Assembly: GCA_022577435.1 (NCBI GenBank)
Contig: JAKOON010000007.1
Coordinates: 8,067,926 to 8,131,925, forward strand
Source: Embiotoca jacksoni
Taxonomy: Eukaryota; Chordata; Actinopteri; Embiotocidae
Direction of reading: 5' to 3'
Length of the DNA: 64,000 nucleotides
The position numbers and the translations under genes are program-made. The notes under the pieces are model-generated. The model worked only from the letters and a program-made list of their open reading frames with translations, had not been told where the DNA came from and did not search any database. Positions within the stretch are counted from its first letter, which is position 1. The number at the start of each line of letters is the position of its first letter. This document shows, piece by piece, positions 35,007-47,898 of this stretch.

Positions 35007-38000
35007 GACAATATTCAAATCCAAAGCATTAGAAAGAGACATGTCCTCATTTGTTTTGTCTCGGTAACACTGAGTTCAAAGTAGAATGAAAACCACATTG
35101 ATGGAGGTGACATATCCAAAACTCAGTGAAAGCAGTGTGTTGGCCTATATTTATCTTGCATTATTTAATTGTTTATGTAAGTTAAGGTGTCCCCTTGGAG
35201 TACATTTGTTTAAATTTGTCTGTCACCAAATACCCCGGTGTCAAGTTCTTATCTGTTCCCTTCTTGACGCCCCTACTGCAAGTCTTCAAAAGAACCGTGA
35301 CTAAAAGAAAAAAAACCTCACATGATCTCTGTCTCGAGGGGGCAGGTCTTTTGGCTTTTTGTTCCTGTCAACTCCCAGACAACATTTGAGCCAGTGTATT
35401 TGGATCACGTAGCAGTGTTGATGCAGATCCTTCCTCCGGCTGAGTCACATCCTAAAATAGTGTGCTAAAATATATATCTGATATCAGACCTTAGGATAAG
35501 AGTTGGGTTGAGGTTGTATTTGAAATACCTTCTTAAAGCTTGCTCAGGTTTAGTTTTGCTGCCTGAGAGGTTCACCTGTAACCTTGTTTAAAAGGGGTTA
35601 AAGAGTAGCGGTGTGGTGGGGGTGCAGGACAGGCTCCAACTTCTCTTTTTTTTTTTTTTTTTTTTAAAGTGGTTGCGTTTTCAAGGAAACAGGCTGAGCT
35701 GATACTGGCTACCTGCTTTTCAAATGGCTTGTACAAGACTTCAGGTGCTACACTGATCAACAGCGCAGCTGAATGATTCTTAGTTAATCAATAGCCATGA
35801 AGGCGTCTCGAGGTTGAGTCAGCCTTACATAAACTGTCTGATACAAACCACTTGTATGGGTGCCTTATAGTCTGTTGTGTATCAGATTGTAATTAGTTAA
35901 GGGCGATTCAGGCGCACAAGTGCAGAGATCTGGGGCAGATGTGGGAATAGACCATGGTAAAGGACAAATTATGAATACATTTACTGATGTCCATGAAAAT
36001 GGAGCGTCTCAGAATGACGAGATTAAATAATTTTACTGAATGCTGTAAAATAAAACGTTCATCCTGGCAGGTGGGAGAATGGAAAGAAAAAAATATATGA
36101 CCATGCTGTTATCACTTCCTAAATTCGTAATTAATAAGTATACACTGTAAATGAAATGCCTTGAGACGCATACATCGTAAGTAAAATATCCACAAAGTAC
36201 TGTAGTGTAATATTATTACATTATTCATCCGTTCAATAGTTTAGATATATAGATTAAAATCTTATCAGCGATTCAACAAAACATAAAGCGTCCTCAAGGC
36301 TGCAATTACTGCACTTTTATCTTTTTAAAGTGCATTGTACTTAACGTCCTCATTAACTTTTGTGTGAATGCTTACGTAATACGTGCTTTTTTTTTAGCCT
36401 GAGCGTATTTGTTTTAGAGTCTGTACATGGGTGGACAACATCTGGATGCACATTTTGGTTTTTCTCCTGAAGCAGACTTTGGCGTAGCTTTTCAGCTTTC
36501 TTCTTTTCAACTGCAGCATGTTTCCTTTCAAGACCCAGTGCGACGGGGGCCTGCACATCTGGCCCTGTCCTCGTCTGTCCCGGGCCGTCCTCTGCCGGTC
36601 GGGGATTCTGACCACGCACGCAGGCTGGGGAAATATTGTGTACACGGCGTTCCCTCCGACTCCAGCCCTCCTCTGTGTTTTTGCGTGTGAGCCACACTGT
36701 ACCTCTGTGGGACCGCACAGACCTATTGCCCCTGCGGTTTTACAGAATCCAGAGTTGAATGGTTTTAATCCGTGATGCTATTTGGAAAGAGAGTTATATG
36801 AGGTGCTGAATATACATGAGTTCCCTGTGGCACAGCTGCACTTTGAGTTATATCAGGTTCCCCTTTGAGAGAAGGTTTCTCAGTGAATGGTTTTAATACA
36901 ACTGCATGGCTTGACTGAATTTATGGACACATTTACATATGAACGCAGCATAGCTTGATGTCCTACTGAACAGATTCTGGGTCTGTAGCAATCAATCAGA
37001 CTTCTCAATAGTGTCGCCTCAACACTTTTGAAAACACAAACAAGGGGTGAGATCCCCGGAGTGAACGTTAAAGATCGGCAGAGTACATTCGGAGTAAACA
37101 TCTCGGCCTGCTTTTACAAATGAAATTCCCGCACATACGGTAGATCCTCGCTAGATCAGTTACATGTTATTCCATCATCTTTGTTTTGAATCAAAGCTCA
37201 GAGTCATTCCTGTGGTCGTGTTGAAAAAGAATAATGGACTTTGTTTGGCTTGTGGAGATCAGAGGCTGATGAAACTTCGTCAGGCTAGTACGAGTACTTG
37301 AACGCAGCCTTGGTTACTGCCATCAGTCACTTGGAGGGCCCAGGACGTACTTAAAGATAATAAAGAAAATTATTTCAAAAACATCTGTTTTCTGATGAAA
37401 CGTCAACAAATAGATACTTTTTTTGGACATTTACACCATCATACAACTTATACAGCATTACGAAGCCATTGAGGTGCATAACATAAGTTTTAGGAAAAAT
37501 GACAACATCATTTCAAAGTTGGTTATCAAAAAAAATAGCTATTTCATGCGTGATTTATAGTTCTACTTTATTGTGGACATATCTGCTCGTATGTGTTTTT
37601 TTTTTATTTTAATGCCTTGTTGCAGGAAGGTGTGTTTGACGCACATCCGTGTAGCTCTGAAGCTGTTATTGTACTTTCCTTCACGATGACCGCCAGTGAC
37701 TCGTCTCAAATTATCCATGGGAATTTAGTCATTGCTCCACCATCATCTCGCAGGTGACAAAGGATTAGCCTCAACGCTCAGCGGAGAAGCCTGCTGGAGT
37801 CTGTGGGAACCTTTCGGTGTTTGGACGGCGCTGACAGTGAGAGCTGGCAGGGAACCTATCATCCAGTTAAATCCAGATCACGCAGACGAGGCCAGACGTG
37901 CCTGAGCATACACGTATGCAAGCGTGTGGCCAACCGCACGCATCAGCATACACACGGGAAAACACAAACACAAGCAAGCGCACATCGGGGGGCGGCCCGT

Positions 38001-38424
38001 CGAGGGCCCAGTTCCCTCCAGTGTTGTCCCAGTTGTTGGTGACTTGGGTCACACAGCTGCGAGCTCGGCCAGATACATGACTGGGAAAAGATGAGGAAAG
38101 TGGGGAGATGGAAAGATGGAGAGAAAACAGGGTACAACAAGTGCAATAAGAACGTGGGAACATTAGAGTGAGGGACGCCTTAGCGAAGAATAAAAGAAGT
38201 AGAAAAAGAAAGCGGGAGTAAGGGCACTATAGAGTAGGTGAGTGAAGGACAGCTTAAAAATAGGACGACAGGGGCTTAGTCTTTTGGATAAACAAGAAAG
38301 AAACATGACTGATTTCGTGATTTTTTTTTTTTTTTTTTCCCAGTAAAATAAATAATTTGTCCTGAAGCTACAGTCTCTCTTGTTTTCAACTGAAGTATAT
38401 TTTCTAAGCCACTTTTATGGTTTC

Positions 38425-38755
38425 CTTTTATCGGCTGATATGGCCCATCACAGATACATCCGTATCAGTGTTCACATCGTCCGATATGAAAACGTATTTT
38501 TAAAAAAAATTATAACATAATGCAATATGTACATATAGTACATATAATTATTACATCCCCAGTAAAGTTCACCGTTTCAGTGCACTGTTGTTATTTTGGA
38601 TAATAAAATGTATCTTTAAAAAGTAAAATATTCCGCTTATATTACGCGTCTTTGGCACAAGTGTATGATAACCACATTTCAGTCGATTTATTGATCAGCA
38701 TCGGCCTAAAAATCCAGTATGTGTATCCAGTATTTGTGGAGCTCTACCATGGAGA
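38425..38755. mobile_element. Probable non-autonomous hAT-like DNA transposon remnant
   Basis: The left end has TTATCGGCTGATATGGCCC, and the right part has GATCAGCATCGGCC followed by AAAATCCAG and a CTCTACC end. These resemble a common teleost element with TATCGGC/ATCGGC-rich ends. The match is from memory of the pattern; terminal repeats and an 8-bp target duplication are not clearly visible. Confidence 0.35.
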
Positions 38756-39723
38756 CAGTTCACTGTTTTGGTCTGTAAATCTTTGAATTCGTAAATATTC
38801 CATTATTTAGTACATCTTTTTACCTTCATCTCGGCTGCGGCCGACCTTCTCATTGACAGCCTTTTTGCTTATGATAAACATGCGGTGCAGAAAACATTTT
38901 TGGAACTACTCACTGACATTCCAGCAAACTTTACGATAAAATGAAAACCTGCCAACTTAGAGCTGATAATATGATATAGCCAATTGATTTTCCTCTGATT
39001 ATATTCTAAGGGTCATCTTGTGCAGCTTCACAGCACATCCGCTGGTCTTGTCATGGATTCCGGTGCAGTATGTGCCCATTAGTCCAATGTCACCATTCCA
39101 TAGTTGAAGTCTACTCAGATTAGACATGGATACTCACAACCACACCAACTCAGACAGCTGAGGTATACAGTACACTAAAGTAACCATAAGCAGATGAATA
39201 TGGATAGCTGGCACTGAACTCTGTACCCTTTTGTTCTGGGACATGATTCAGCCATGCCATTGCAACTCGGTGTGTTTTGAATCCAGTCTTGGAGTATCAC
39301 CGTGTATGCTTTCTATTGAGTAAACACAGAATGCTGTAAAAGCAAAAAAAAAGATCCTTTTGTTTTGTGACCAATTTTTTTTTCATGTCAGAAATATGCA
39401 CTCATACATTTTTTTTGTTTTGTTTAACAGCTTAAATTGATGTTTTGTGATGTGCTCTTAAGTACAGCAGAATAATGACAAACCCAACAGCTCTCTTTTA
39501 AAAACTCTGTGGTAAACTAGGTGACCCGTAACAAGTAAAAAAAAAAAAAAAAAAGGCCCAGACACAGCTAATAACAAAGTTCACTGCTATCTAACCTTGC
39601 ACGGCCAACTGAGTCCACGACCTTTGACCGTTTGTAGAGTACCCATGGAGCAATTAATGAGATCCCTTAACTGCATCCAAACTACTCTGAGAGTCCAATC
39701 CCTTATCTGTCAGAGAGGACAAC

Positions 39724-39725
<2 letters not shown>

Positions 39726-39791
<66 letters not shown>
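39726..39791. repeat. (GT)n microsatellite
   Basis: About 65 bp of uninterrupted GT. It generates a spurious Cys-Val frame. Confidence 0.95.
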
Positions 39792-39792
<1 letters not shown>

Positions 39793-42787
39793 ACACATCT
39801 ACACATGTTTGCACTAAAACTCAGATGGGTACCCTATGGGCTATGGACGAGAACATACAGTTATTTGTCTTTGGGGGAGATGTGGGTTCGGGGTATGAAT
39901 GTTGCCTGGCAAGGGTTCACCATACTGTGATACTCCCCACGCACATTCCTTTGGGTCTCGACTATACTTCAGTATTTTCACAGTAAATTTAACCAGAACA
40001 TCCTGCCCGTTAGAACACAAGGTAAATCTTTACATTATGGCCTGAAGCTGTCTTGACTTCTGCTGAACCGCAGCCCGATGCCAGATGCTGCGAAGTCCCC
40101 GAGCTTGTTAACTGCGATATACTGCACACAGCACCGTTTGCTACGATACCGCTTGTCCTGCTATTAGTTCCAGTGGAGGCTACTGTAAATGTGCTGTATA
40201 TCACTTTGTATGGGCTGAAATGAAATGTAGTAAATTTTGGTAAGTGAAGCATTAAAGTGTGTTGTCTTGAGGAACAGGCACTGGCAGCAGTTCCAGCCTT
40301 GTCCTCTTAGTGGTAATGAGCAAAGGTTGGCATGTCATCCAGGCAGCTGTTACATAGCAAAGGAGATTCTATATCAAGGGACTAATCAGGTAAATACAGC
40401 TCCTCACAGGCGGTGAGGAGTACACTTGTTCACAAACACACAGCCCTGCTTGTGATGTCCTCTGATTTCGTAACAGCTGTCTTCAGGAAAAAAAACAGGG
40501 GAGCAAATGATTCATGTTTCCGACCATGAAAACCTAATTAAAACCCATCTGCAGCTAAATACACCCTATTAAAAGTTGGTCTGTTGTTGCCTCTAATTTT
40601 AAATTTAGCAAAACTGAATAACACTGCAGCTAAAGCTGCTATTTATATATCGGCAGGGAAATATATTTGACTGAAGTTCAATACATACAGGATTTATGAC
40701 ATCACTTCTGTGATTAAATGCTTCTGTCCCATTTCTTCAGAGTCAGGGAAGTAAATGTCAGTTTCTTAACATCGCGTAATAGCCTGGTATGATGCCGAAG
40801 CGTGTCCACGAGAGGATACCACGTCAGCGTTACATTATGAGGCGTGAAAAATGTACAGATGTATGACCAGGATCGAAGAAGGAATTTATTAACTTTGTAT
40901 TTCATGAAAGAAGTTGAATGAGAGTCTGTGGAACCAGAGGCTTTTCGGAGTTAACGCCTACTGGCCCTCGCTGGTATTGCAGTTGAAGGCACTTCCACAT
41001 TGGCCTCACTTTTTAGTGGAAGCTGCGTCCACTTTTATATACAGTCATGAGACTGACACGGTATGCTCTAGTGGACAGATGGGTAAATTACAAGCTTTGG
41101 TGTTTTATTGGGTTGCTGTATAACGGGAAGATCTCTCTTGTCAGTCACTCTTGATGCGCTCCTAAAGGTGTGTACGTGCCTGCCATTATTTGTACAAACA
41201 GTATTGCTCGTATGTGTGAGAGCATAATTGTCACCATTTGTTTGGCAGAAAAACAACAACAAGTCACTACAGTTTGCAATAGGCTGGAAAGGAAGATATG
41301 TTGTCACCTACTGGTTTACCAGAGGAAAGGTTTCAGCACACAGTCATCTTGTTGCTTGCTGGGGGCCAAAACAAATACTGAAAATACACAGGTATACAAA
41401 GAAAAGTACTTAATTACATAGAAATGACAGTTACAGATATAAAGTCTGGATGTCTTTTCATGTGTGCACCAATGTGACACCTTATGAAACTGTAGATGAT
41501 GAAACAAAGAAAGAAAAGAAAAGACAGCCTCCTACTTGAGGTTGAATGACTAAGCTGAATCCTTGAGGATTAAACGTTCTCGAGTTTGAATTACTTGCTC
41601 CTAAACATGTCCGATACAAGCCATCCATTTATTCTGCTGACGTTGTGCAATCCCAGTCAGTGGTGTGCTGTCCTGGAAAATAACCTTGAATAATAATCGT
41701 GATAAATTATTGTAAGAGTGTGAACTGAGTCAACCTGAAATTCCACTTCTTCAAGGATATATCGGTGACATATTGTTGACCTACGGGCTGTGTGGTAAAA
41801 CTCACCTGGCTAAATTATCTCTACTATCTAACCGTATACTGCAGTTTTTTTTTTTTCTGATGGTATGTTATAGACTCGCGTTTCTAAAAGACGCAGTGAA
41901 CCTTCCTGTTTAATGGCCCTGTATATCCACGAGAGAGTTGCTTGAAGCCCCGAACAGACAGCAGAAACCGTTTATACATGGCTGCCTATCATGTCAAACT
42001 ATCTGCGCATCACAGTTTGTGTATAGTATCAAATGTCACAAACCTGCCTCTTGCCAACAGACGGGGTTAAACGGCGACAGAGCCGTGAGACATTTATGCA
42101 GAAATGCTGTCAAACTGCGAAAGGAGTGGGAAATTAGTCGTGGAAAGAGCGGCTCACTTTTTGCCGCACCTGCGGCAGCAGCGTTGGCTCTCCAAAACAA
42201 TTACACCCCTGATGACACAAGGGACCTTACTACAATTGACGAACCCAGAATTGAAAAGTGTTTAGGGATTAATAAAATACAAGGGAGACAATTCATCTGC
42301 CTTGGCGTGGTATTACATGCAAATCTTAGAAGATATGTAACAATGTCTCCAAAGCCATTCCTTGTGAAGGACTATATACGTGAGTTTTAGTACACATGCT
42401 ACTACAGATTAAATGAGGTGTGAAGATAGCTCCAGTATAATGATTATTCCCTTCAGGTACAGTTAGAGAAAGAGATTTTGCTTTGTCTGCCTGAAACGGA
42501 CAACTGCAGCAGTGAAGGGATGAAACACGTGGCGCCATTTCAGCAGTCTGTCATTTTCAGCGTGACTCTCGGGCCATTGTGTTCCACTGGACCGGAGACG
42601 CATCATACAAGTGTCAGTCTGAGCATGGCACTCGCAGTTATGGCTGCATATCCAGAGGTATCGCCGGCGCTCAATCATTTCTTTGTTCGTTGAGAACACA
42701 GTTGTCGAGAACAAACAACAGCAGAACAGTGAGCAAACGGCAAAAGAGCTCCGGCCTCTTGAGCAGCTACTTCATTTGGAAGCGAAG

Positions 42788-42990
42788 ATGGGACAGTCTC
42801 AGGCGCACCCGGCGGCCGTCGCCCCTCTCGGGCCTCGGCCGCCCTCGCCCAGGACGCTGTGCGCCCTCCGCCTGGCCGAACCCTCGCCGAGGTTCTGCTG
42901 CCACTACCAGCACTTCAGCTATCCTGAGAGAGCTACCATGAGCTACTCGCCCCCTTATTCACCGAGTCTGTTCAAGAGGCCAGATCGGCG
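42788..42990 (+). CDS. tsc22d3: Candidate tsc22d3 alternative first exon 1b
   Basis: An ATG at 42788 opens 67 codons plus two bases, ending at a consensus donor (GATCGGCG|GTAAGTG). The residual phase is exactly that of exons 1a and 1c, so joining to exon 2 gives Arg68 followed by ASGASVVAIDNK and a 171-residue protein. The predicted N-terminus is Pro/Ala/Ser-rich (starts MGQSQAHPAAVAPLGPRPPS) and has a second ATG in good context (ACCATGA, residue 51: MSYSPPYSPSLFKRP). The exon is markedly GC- and CpG-rich against an AT-rich intron. An in-frame stop lies upstream at 42620. I do not recognise this N-terminus from described GILZ isoforms. Mammalian TSC22D3 is known to use several alternative first exons, so the arrangement is plausible, but expression is unproven. 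Confidence 0.5.
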
Positions 42991-45414
42991 GTAAGTGGGG
43001 GCAGCAGAGGATAGGAAGTAAATTTGTCTTGTGCGTGAGAGGAGGTTTGGCGTGACAGTAACATGTGTCAGTGACTGATGTGCACATTAGAGGCAGTTCA
43101 GCAGACTGTGGGTGGGGCAGACTGGCAGTGTGTCAGCGTCAAAGTGATGTAGAGCTGTGGATGCAGTATTTTTCATTGAATGACATGGATAACAGTTTCG
43201 CTTACAGTTTTCATGACGTTCAATCAGGCTAAATAGAGAAGAAAACGGTACAAGGAATAAAGCCTCCCGTGTATTCTCTGTATCAGATGTACTGAAAGAG
43301 TATACTCTATAGTAACATGTGCTCATTTCTCGAACATAATCCCCCATGATCCTACGGTTGAAAGTCATCTTTTGAATTTCCGCTAATAAACTGATATCTA
43401 CGTTGTGTGTTATTGTGCTCGCAGCATTGAAAGCTGAGTGATATCTCTGCCAGTCTTTGGATAACAATGTCAATCCTGTCTTCCCCCTTCTGCACACACA
43501 AGTGCTCGATGCCGTCTATCACCTAAAGAAATACTACATGCAATCTGCGGGCAGGAATTGAGAGCCTGTTACATTTATTGAAACATCTCACGAGAAATAC
43601 CGAGGCCGTGCACCTCGTTGTTATTCATGGCTCAGGGGACTGGAGGTGATGTGATAATAATGACCGCCTCTGGGCGTCCTAGTGTGCGTAGCTCGTTCGG
43701 TATTCATTGGTTGTAACCTTTCTTTGTTGCCCACACTGACAGATTCCTCTGACATCGCCTCTGGCTGCAACCTATGGCAGGCATGTGTATTCTCAGGTCA
43801 CACTCCCATACAGGCCATGCATTCTTAATTGCAGGCGGGACACGGTAAAAAGCAACCTTTTGACCCAGAAACAATCTCTAAACGATATCCTTGTGTTTGA
43901 GGATCCTTTGGGGATTTGATCACCCGCGTTTCTTACTGCACTGCATTGTGCGGCTACATTTTGAATCTGGTGTGTCAAAACCCCAAAATGCTGTTCATAA
44001 CAAAAGCTGGAAGGTTGGCGGTAGGTCTCGGCCTCATTCTTCTTCAGCCATTTGTGCAGATGAATCAGCGTATTATATAACGCGGTTGGCTCTTACGCAG
44101 GGGACATCTGATGGAAACTGTGGCCGATCCCCGAGCTGCAGAGTGTCTCATTGGATTTGGCCAAATCTGGTCGGGCACTAAGTGTTCCACACCAAATCCA
44201 AGATGTACACAAAAAGAAATGCAGGTGATTAAATCCACAGAGGATAAAGACAATTGTATTGTGCTGAGATCTTCCAAGGATCCGTGTTCCTGTTTCTTTT
44301 TACTGTGTGTTACTCGGTTAGTGTTCAGAAGCAGGATAAGTCAACACGGGCGGCGCTTAAACTGTTTAGAAAAAAAGGCCGATACGGTTTAAACTAAAGC
44401 TGTTTATGTGATGTGTAAACTTGTTTTACTTAAGATTTTTTTTTATTGAAGAAGTTCTGAAACTATGAATACAGCAGGCAAAGCCTAAAAGCCCGTTTAC
44501 ACAGTCATCCCACTGCATGTCGCTCATTAAGTATGTTTTACCTAAGCAGAACAGGAAGGCTCCAATAGTTTCTGCCTGTGCATCTCAGCTGAGCCAAAGG
44601 CAATTGGCGTGACTCCTGCCTCCCAAATGGGACTATCACAGCAGGCCAGCGTAATTCACCTGCCTCTCAGTGCTCGAGCGGGGCTTGATATTAAACCTGG
44701 CAGTTGCACTGTCACAGCACGAAATCTGAGCCGACAGGCACTATAGGCCCTAATACTCAGTCAATGTGCCGAGTTAGGCCTACCAAAAGTCACCCCCTCC
44801 ACTCGAATTGTTTTGTTACATAACAGAAATCCTTTTTCTTCTTTCCACAAAATATGTGGCGGCATCAGGGAATTTGGTTTCCGATGGAGAGATCAGAGCG
44901 CCAAGGGTCCTGGGTCATTTATGGTTTTAAATGCAGCTCCACTTTTTCAATTCGGTGCCATCTTACATGGAATGTATCTGGAAAGTGATATTTGTCAGTA
45001 TTTTTATCCACATATTATTCATATAAATATATATTTATTGTTTTTACCATATTAAAATAGACCAATATCTTTTTTTCAAGTATGCCTGAAAATATGGATT
45101 TTACGGAGTGGGCATGGACCAAATGTAATGGCTCCTAGAGTCAGACATAAGTCCCACTCAGCAGAGACGTTTCATGAACATTGTCGAGTAGCTGGTGTTG
45201 TTATGCGAGCTGATTTGTTGGAAGAAAGTTATTATGCAGAAGCTCCCTAATAAAAATGTAATTGTTTTATAATCAGTGTTGAGTCAGATAATTGCAACGG
45301 CGAAATGGAACATAATGTGACAGCCATTAAAGCTATCAAATCCTGCATGGACGCCAAAGCGAAAACAAGGTCTATTGCACAATAACAGCCACAGTTGTTG
45401 CTGAGTGGAAAAGG

Positions 45415-45475
<61 letters not shown>

Positions 45476-45502
45476 GGAGAGAGAGAGAGAGAGAGAGAGA
45501 GA
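45415..45502. repeat. Compound (GT)n(GA)n microsatellite
   Basis: About 58 bp of GT is followed, after a short CG junction, by about 25 bp of GA. It combines Z-DNA-prone and triplex-prone sequence. Confidence 0.95.
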
Positions 45503-46954
45503 TGACAGCAGGTGTGCTTTCTCTGCGTCCGCTCTAGTCGGCTTCCACCGCAAATTGTATTTTTGACGCTGGTTCGCAGGAGACTCGGTACAGTTTGCGT
45601 CGCTCGTGATAACGTGCAAGTTGAAAATGTTCACCCGAAGTGCGAGAGGTCACACACCTGAGAACTGGGCCTCGTTTCTGAAGCCCAACTAATGCAGTCC
45701 AGTGAGTAGGTAGTGGTACTTTGTGTAACTTTGGGGGGTAAAGTTGCACGTCTGTGTTAGACCTAAAGTATCCCTGACCGCATTGTTGTTCAGTCACCAC
45801 ATTGCACATAAGCTGCACAAAAAGAAAAAAGAATTCAAAAGGAAGTAGGCTCTGACTCATGATACAATGTTAAATAAATAAATCTGTGAAAAAAAACAAA
45901 AAAAAATTCCATGTGTTGTCCAAATAGGGAAAAACACCAAGGAATGGCAGGAAAAGCTGCATGGAAAATTCCTTAGTAAACACAATGTCCATGATCTTCT
46001 TCTGAGTGTCACCACTAGAGACCAGCAGAGTTCGTGGGACACATGATGGAAAAATACAATACCTTTTTCAGTGGACGCGTGCACATGGTGCAGGACGTTC
46101 CGTGACAAACAACAATAAGTCACGGTGACCGATGTTATTGTCTTAACAAGTAATTATGTGCAGGCGGAGTTGTAAAAGTTCAGGCTTCACTATGCACGTT
46201 GAGGACTGGCATAATACATTTGTTCCACGTTCTCTTAAAGGAAATCTTTCTCTAAAATTACTCACGTGATTAAAAATAACCAAAATCACATGAAAATCAG
46301 ATGAGCTATTTCTCCTGACTAAATCGGATTTTTTTTATTTTTTTTTGCAACACGAGTGACTAATTTATGCAAACATTGTGTGATTGAAGATGTTCAGCTG
46401 GTTGTTATGGACTGTTTGTTGCAGCTCGTGTGAAGATTTCGGTCTGTGGGTTAACTGCAGAAAAGTTCAGAAGCGGGGCAGATGTGGTGCTGCGTTCAAA
46501 TGCTCTTCTGAAACTCGTCCTTCAGAGTAGTGCGTTTGTTTGCAAATAATAAAACCCGAAAAGTCACTATTTTTGGTGGCATTTGTTTAGTTCTGCAAAT
46601 CAACTGAATAAGAAATGGACTTTGCACTGTATTAAAGTACAAATATGAAAATGCATTTGTTTCAGTGGAGCGATAACAACAAATTTGGGTTATCTTTGAT
46701 TGGTTGTTTATAAGATCCAACAATGAAAACTGTCATTTGTATTCTTGTAATCTGGTAAAAGTATTCAAGCAAGTATGGATTACTGTAAGAGACCCCACCT
46801 AATTCACTTTTATAGGCTATTTAAAATAGATGTGCGTTTGTGCAGAGCTGGATGTTTTCTACCATTTACTTAAAAAAAAAAGAAGAAAATGCTGTGATAT
46901 TGTAATTTAGCTGTATATATGTTTCTACCTGTTCATGTGTCTATTTATGTCTGT

Positions 46955-47042
46955 TTCTGTGCATGCACATTGAGAGCAAGTTAAATCTGGAGTCAAATTG
47001 CTCAGTGTAAACATACCAGGCCAATAAAGCTGATTCTGAAAA
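46955..47042 (+). mobile_element. Teleost retroposon 3' tail (LINE/SINE type)
   Basis: The phrase GTCAAATTGCTCAGTGTAAA, followed by GGCCAATAAAGCTGATTCTG, is a familiar high-copy retroposon end in fish genomes. Only the 3' part is recognisable; the left limit is a guess. It lies about 330 bp upstream of the TATA box of the short-isoform promoter. Confidence 0.6.
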
Positions 47043-47292
47043 AAAAGATCTCAATTAAGAATGAAATAAAGTGAAGAAGCATAAAGTGTAATTTATTACA
47101 TAACTTTTATTAATTTGCAAAATACACACACGATTATGCGAAGTTAACGCACGTAGTGCGACTTTGTAGTTCTACTTCATAATGTACTTCATTGTATCAT
47201 ATTTTAAAGATTCATCTTTATTCTGCGTGATCGATACATAGGGGGGGAAAAAATACCCTGTGAGTAGTAAAATAAAAAAAATAAAAAGTCTA

Positions 47293-47512
47293 TATAAACA
47301 GTAACAGCCTCATTAATAGGTTACGATTCCCACGTGACGAAGCGTACTTTGTTGCGGACCCCTCCGGATTCATTATATAAAAAGTCGGGGTGTCACAGAA
47401 TCACGGTTCCAGGTCTAGTTTTTCCCACGGCGCGGGAAGACAACCGTAAAACCCGCCCCTGTCCGTCCCTCCGCCCCTTTGACATAACGCGTGCCCGCGT
47501 CACATGACGTCG
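47293..47512 (+). promoter_or_regulatory. Core promoter of the short GILZ isoform (FOX, E-box, TATA, CRE)
   Basis: A forkhead-type TATAAACA lies at 47293-47300 and a palindromic E-box CACGTG at 47331-47336. A strong TATA box, TATATAAAAAG, lies at 47374-47384, and a CRE-like TGACGTCG at 47505-47512, within a CpG-rich stretch. A TATA box here predicts transcription start near 47405-47415, giving a 5' UTR of about 365 nt, so the CRE would be downstream of the start. Mammalian GILZ is known to respond to FOXO3 and cAMP signalling as well as glucocorticoids; the match of motif types is suggestive, but each individual site is unproven. Confidence 0.6.
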
Positions 47513-47773
47513 GGAGGCAAGTCATTCAAATAGAAGCCGGTGGCAGAAATAGCATCAGACAGTCGCTCGTTAAAAACAGCGAAGCTTCCCCGGGACCCGA
47601 CACAGCACTGCGTTCAGCCATAGGCGAGTTAGTGCATCGCTACTAAAACAACAACAACAACAACAACAACAACAAAAAACCCCGAACAAAAAACACACCC
47701 GGATACTCACGAAGGTGACCGACCAGTCGCAAACGTGGCGAGAAGTATAATCCAAACGAGTCTGGTACTCAAC

Positions 47774-47898
47774 ATGAGCACGGAGATGTTCGCCAAATCC
47801 CCAATGGAGGTGGCCGTCTACGAGTTGCATAACTTCTCCATCTCCTTCTTCTCCTCGCTGCTCGGAGGAGACGTCGTATCGGTCAAACTTGACAACAG
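47774..47898 (+). CDS. tsc22d3: tsc22d3 exon 1c: N-terminus of short GILZ isoform
   Basis: This exon encodes residues 1-41 and two bases of codon 42 of a predicted 145-residue GILZ. The segment MEVAVYELHNFSISFFSSLL and the following GGDVVSVKLDN are nearly identical to mammalian GILZ; the fish start is MSTEMFAKSP. The ATG has A at -3 and lies behind a TATA-containing promoter and a 5' UTR with a (CAA)n tract (about 47648-47672). The donor is AACAG|GTAAAT. The N-terminal region of GILZ contributes to AP-1 binding in mammals. Human GILZ is 134 residues, so the fish form is longer by 11, mostly in the C-terminal tail. Confidence 0.97.

Larger units (their letters stand above)
25820..42787. other. 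tsc22d3 intron 1, central part
   Basis: This is a large non-coding stretch. It contains CA microsatellites at 26461-26528 and 26616-26661, a GRE at 26440, a T tract at 30281-30307, CA at 32171-32200, GT at 34375-34441, AT at 34963-35003, T at 35646-35666, GT at 39726-39791 and a probable DNA-transposon remnant near 38430-38750. Open frames such as 41938-42390 (about 150 codons, no ATG near its beginning, no recognisable domain) and 32577-32900 are unsupported. I see no exon of a known protein. Confidence 0.6.
42991..47290. other. tsc22d3 intron between exons 1b and 1c
   Basis: No exon is recognised. The block holds a compound (GT)n/(GA)n microsatellite at 45415-45502 and a retroposon tail ending at 47042. 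The minus-strand frames at 43087-43497 and 45284-45860 lack any known motif. Confidence 0.6.

Noticed and set aside
41938..42390. 150-codon + strand open frame upstream of exon 1b
   Set aside because: It begins at a non-ATG codon, has no domain I recognise, and lacks a donor or acceptor that would place it in tsc22d3.
46013..46027. Third CTCF-like sequence CCACTAGAGACCAGC
   Set aside because: It mismatches the invariant GG of the core at two adjacent positions, so binding is unlikely.
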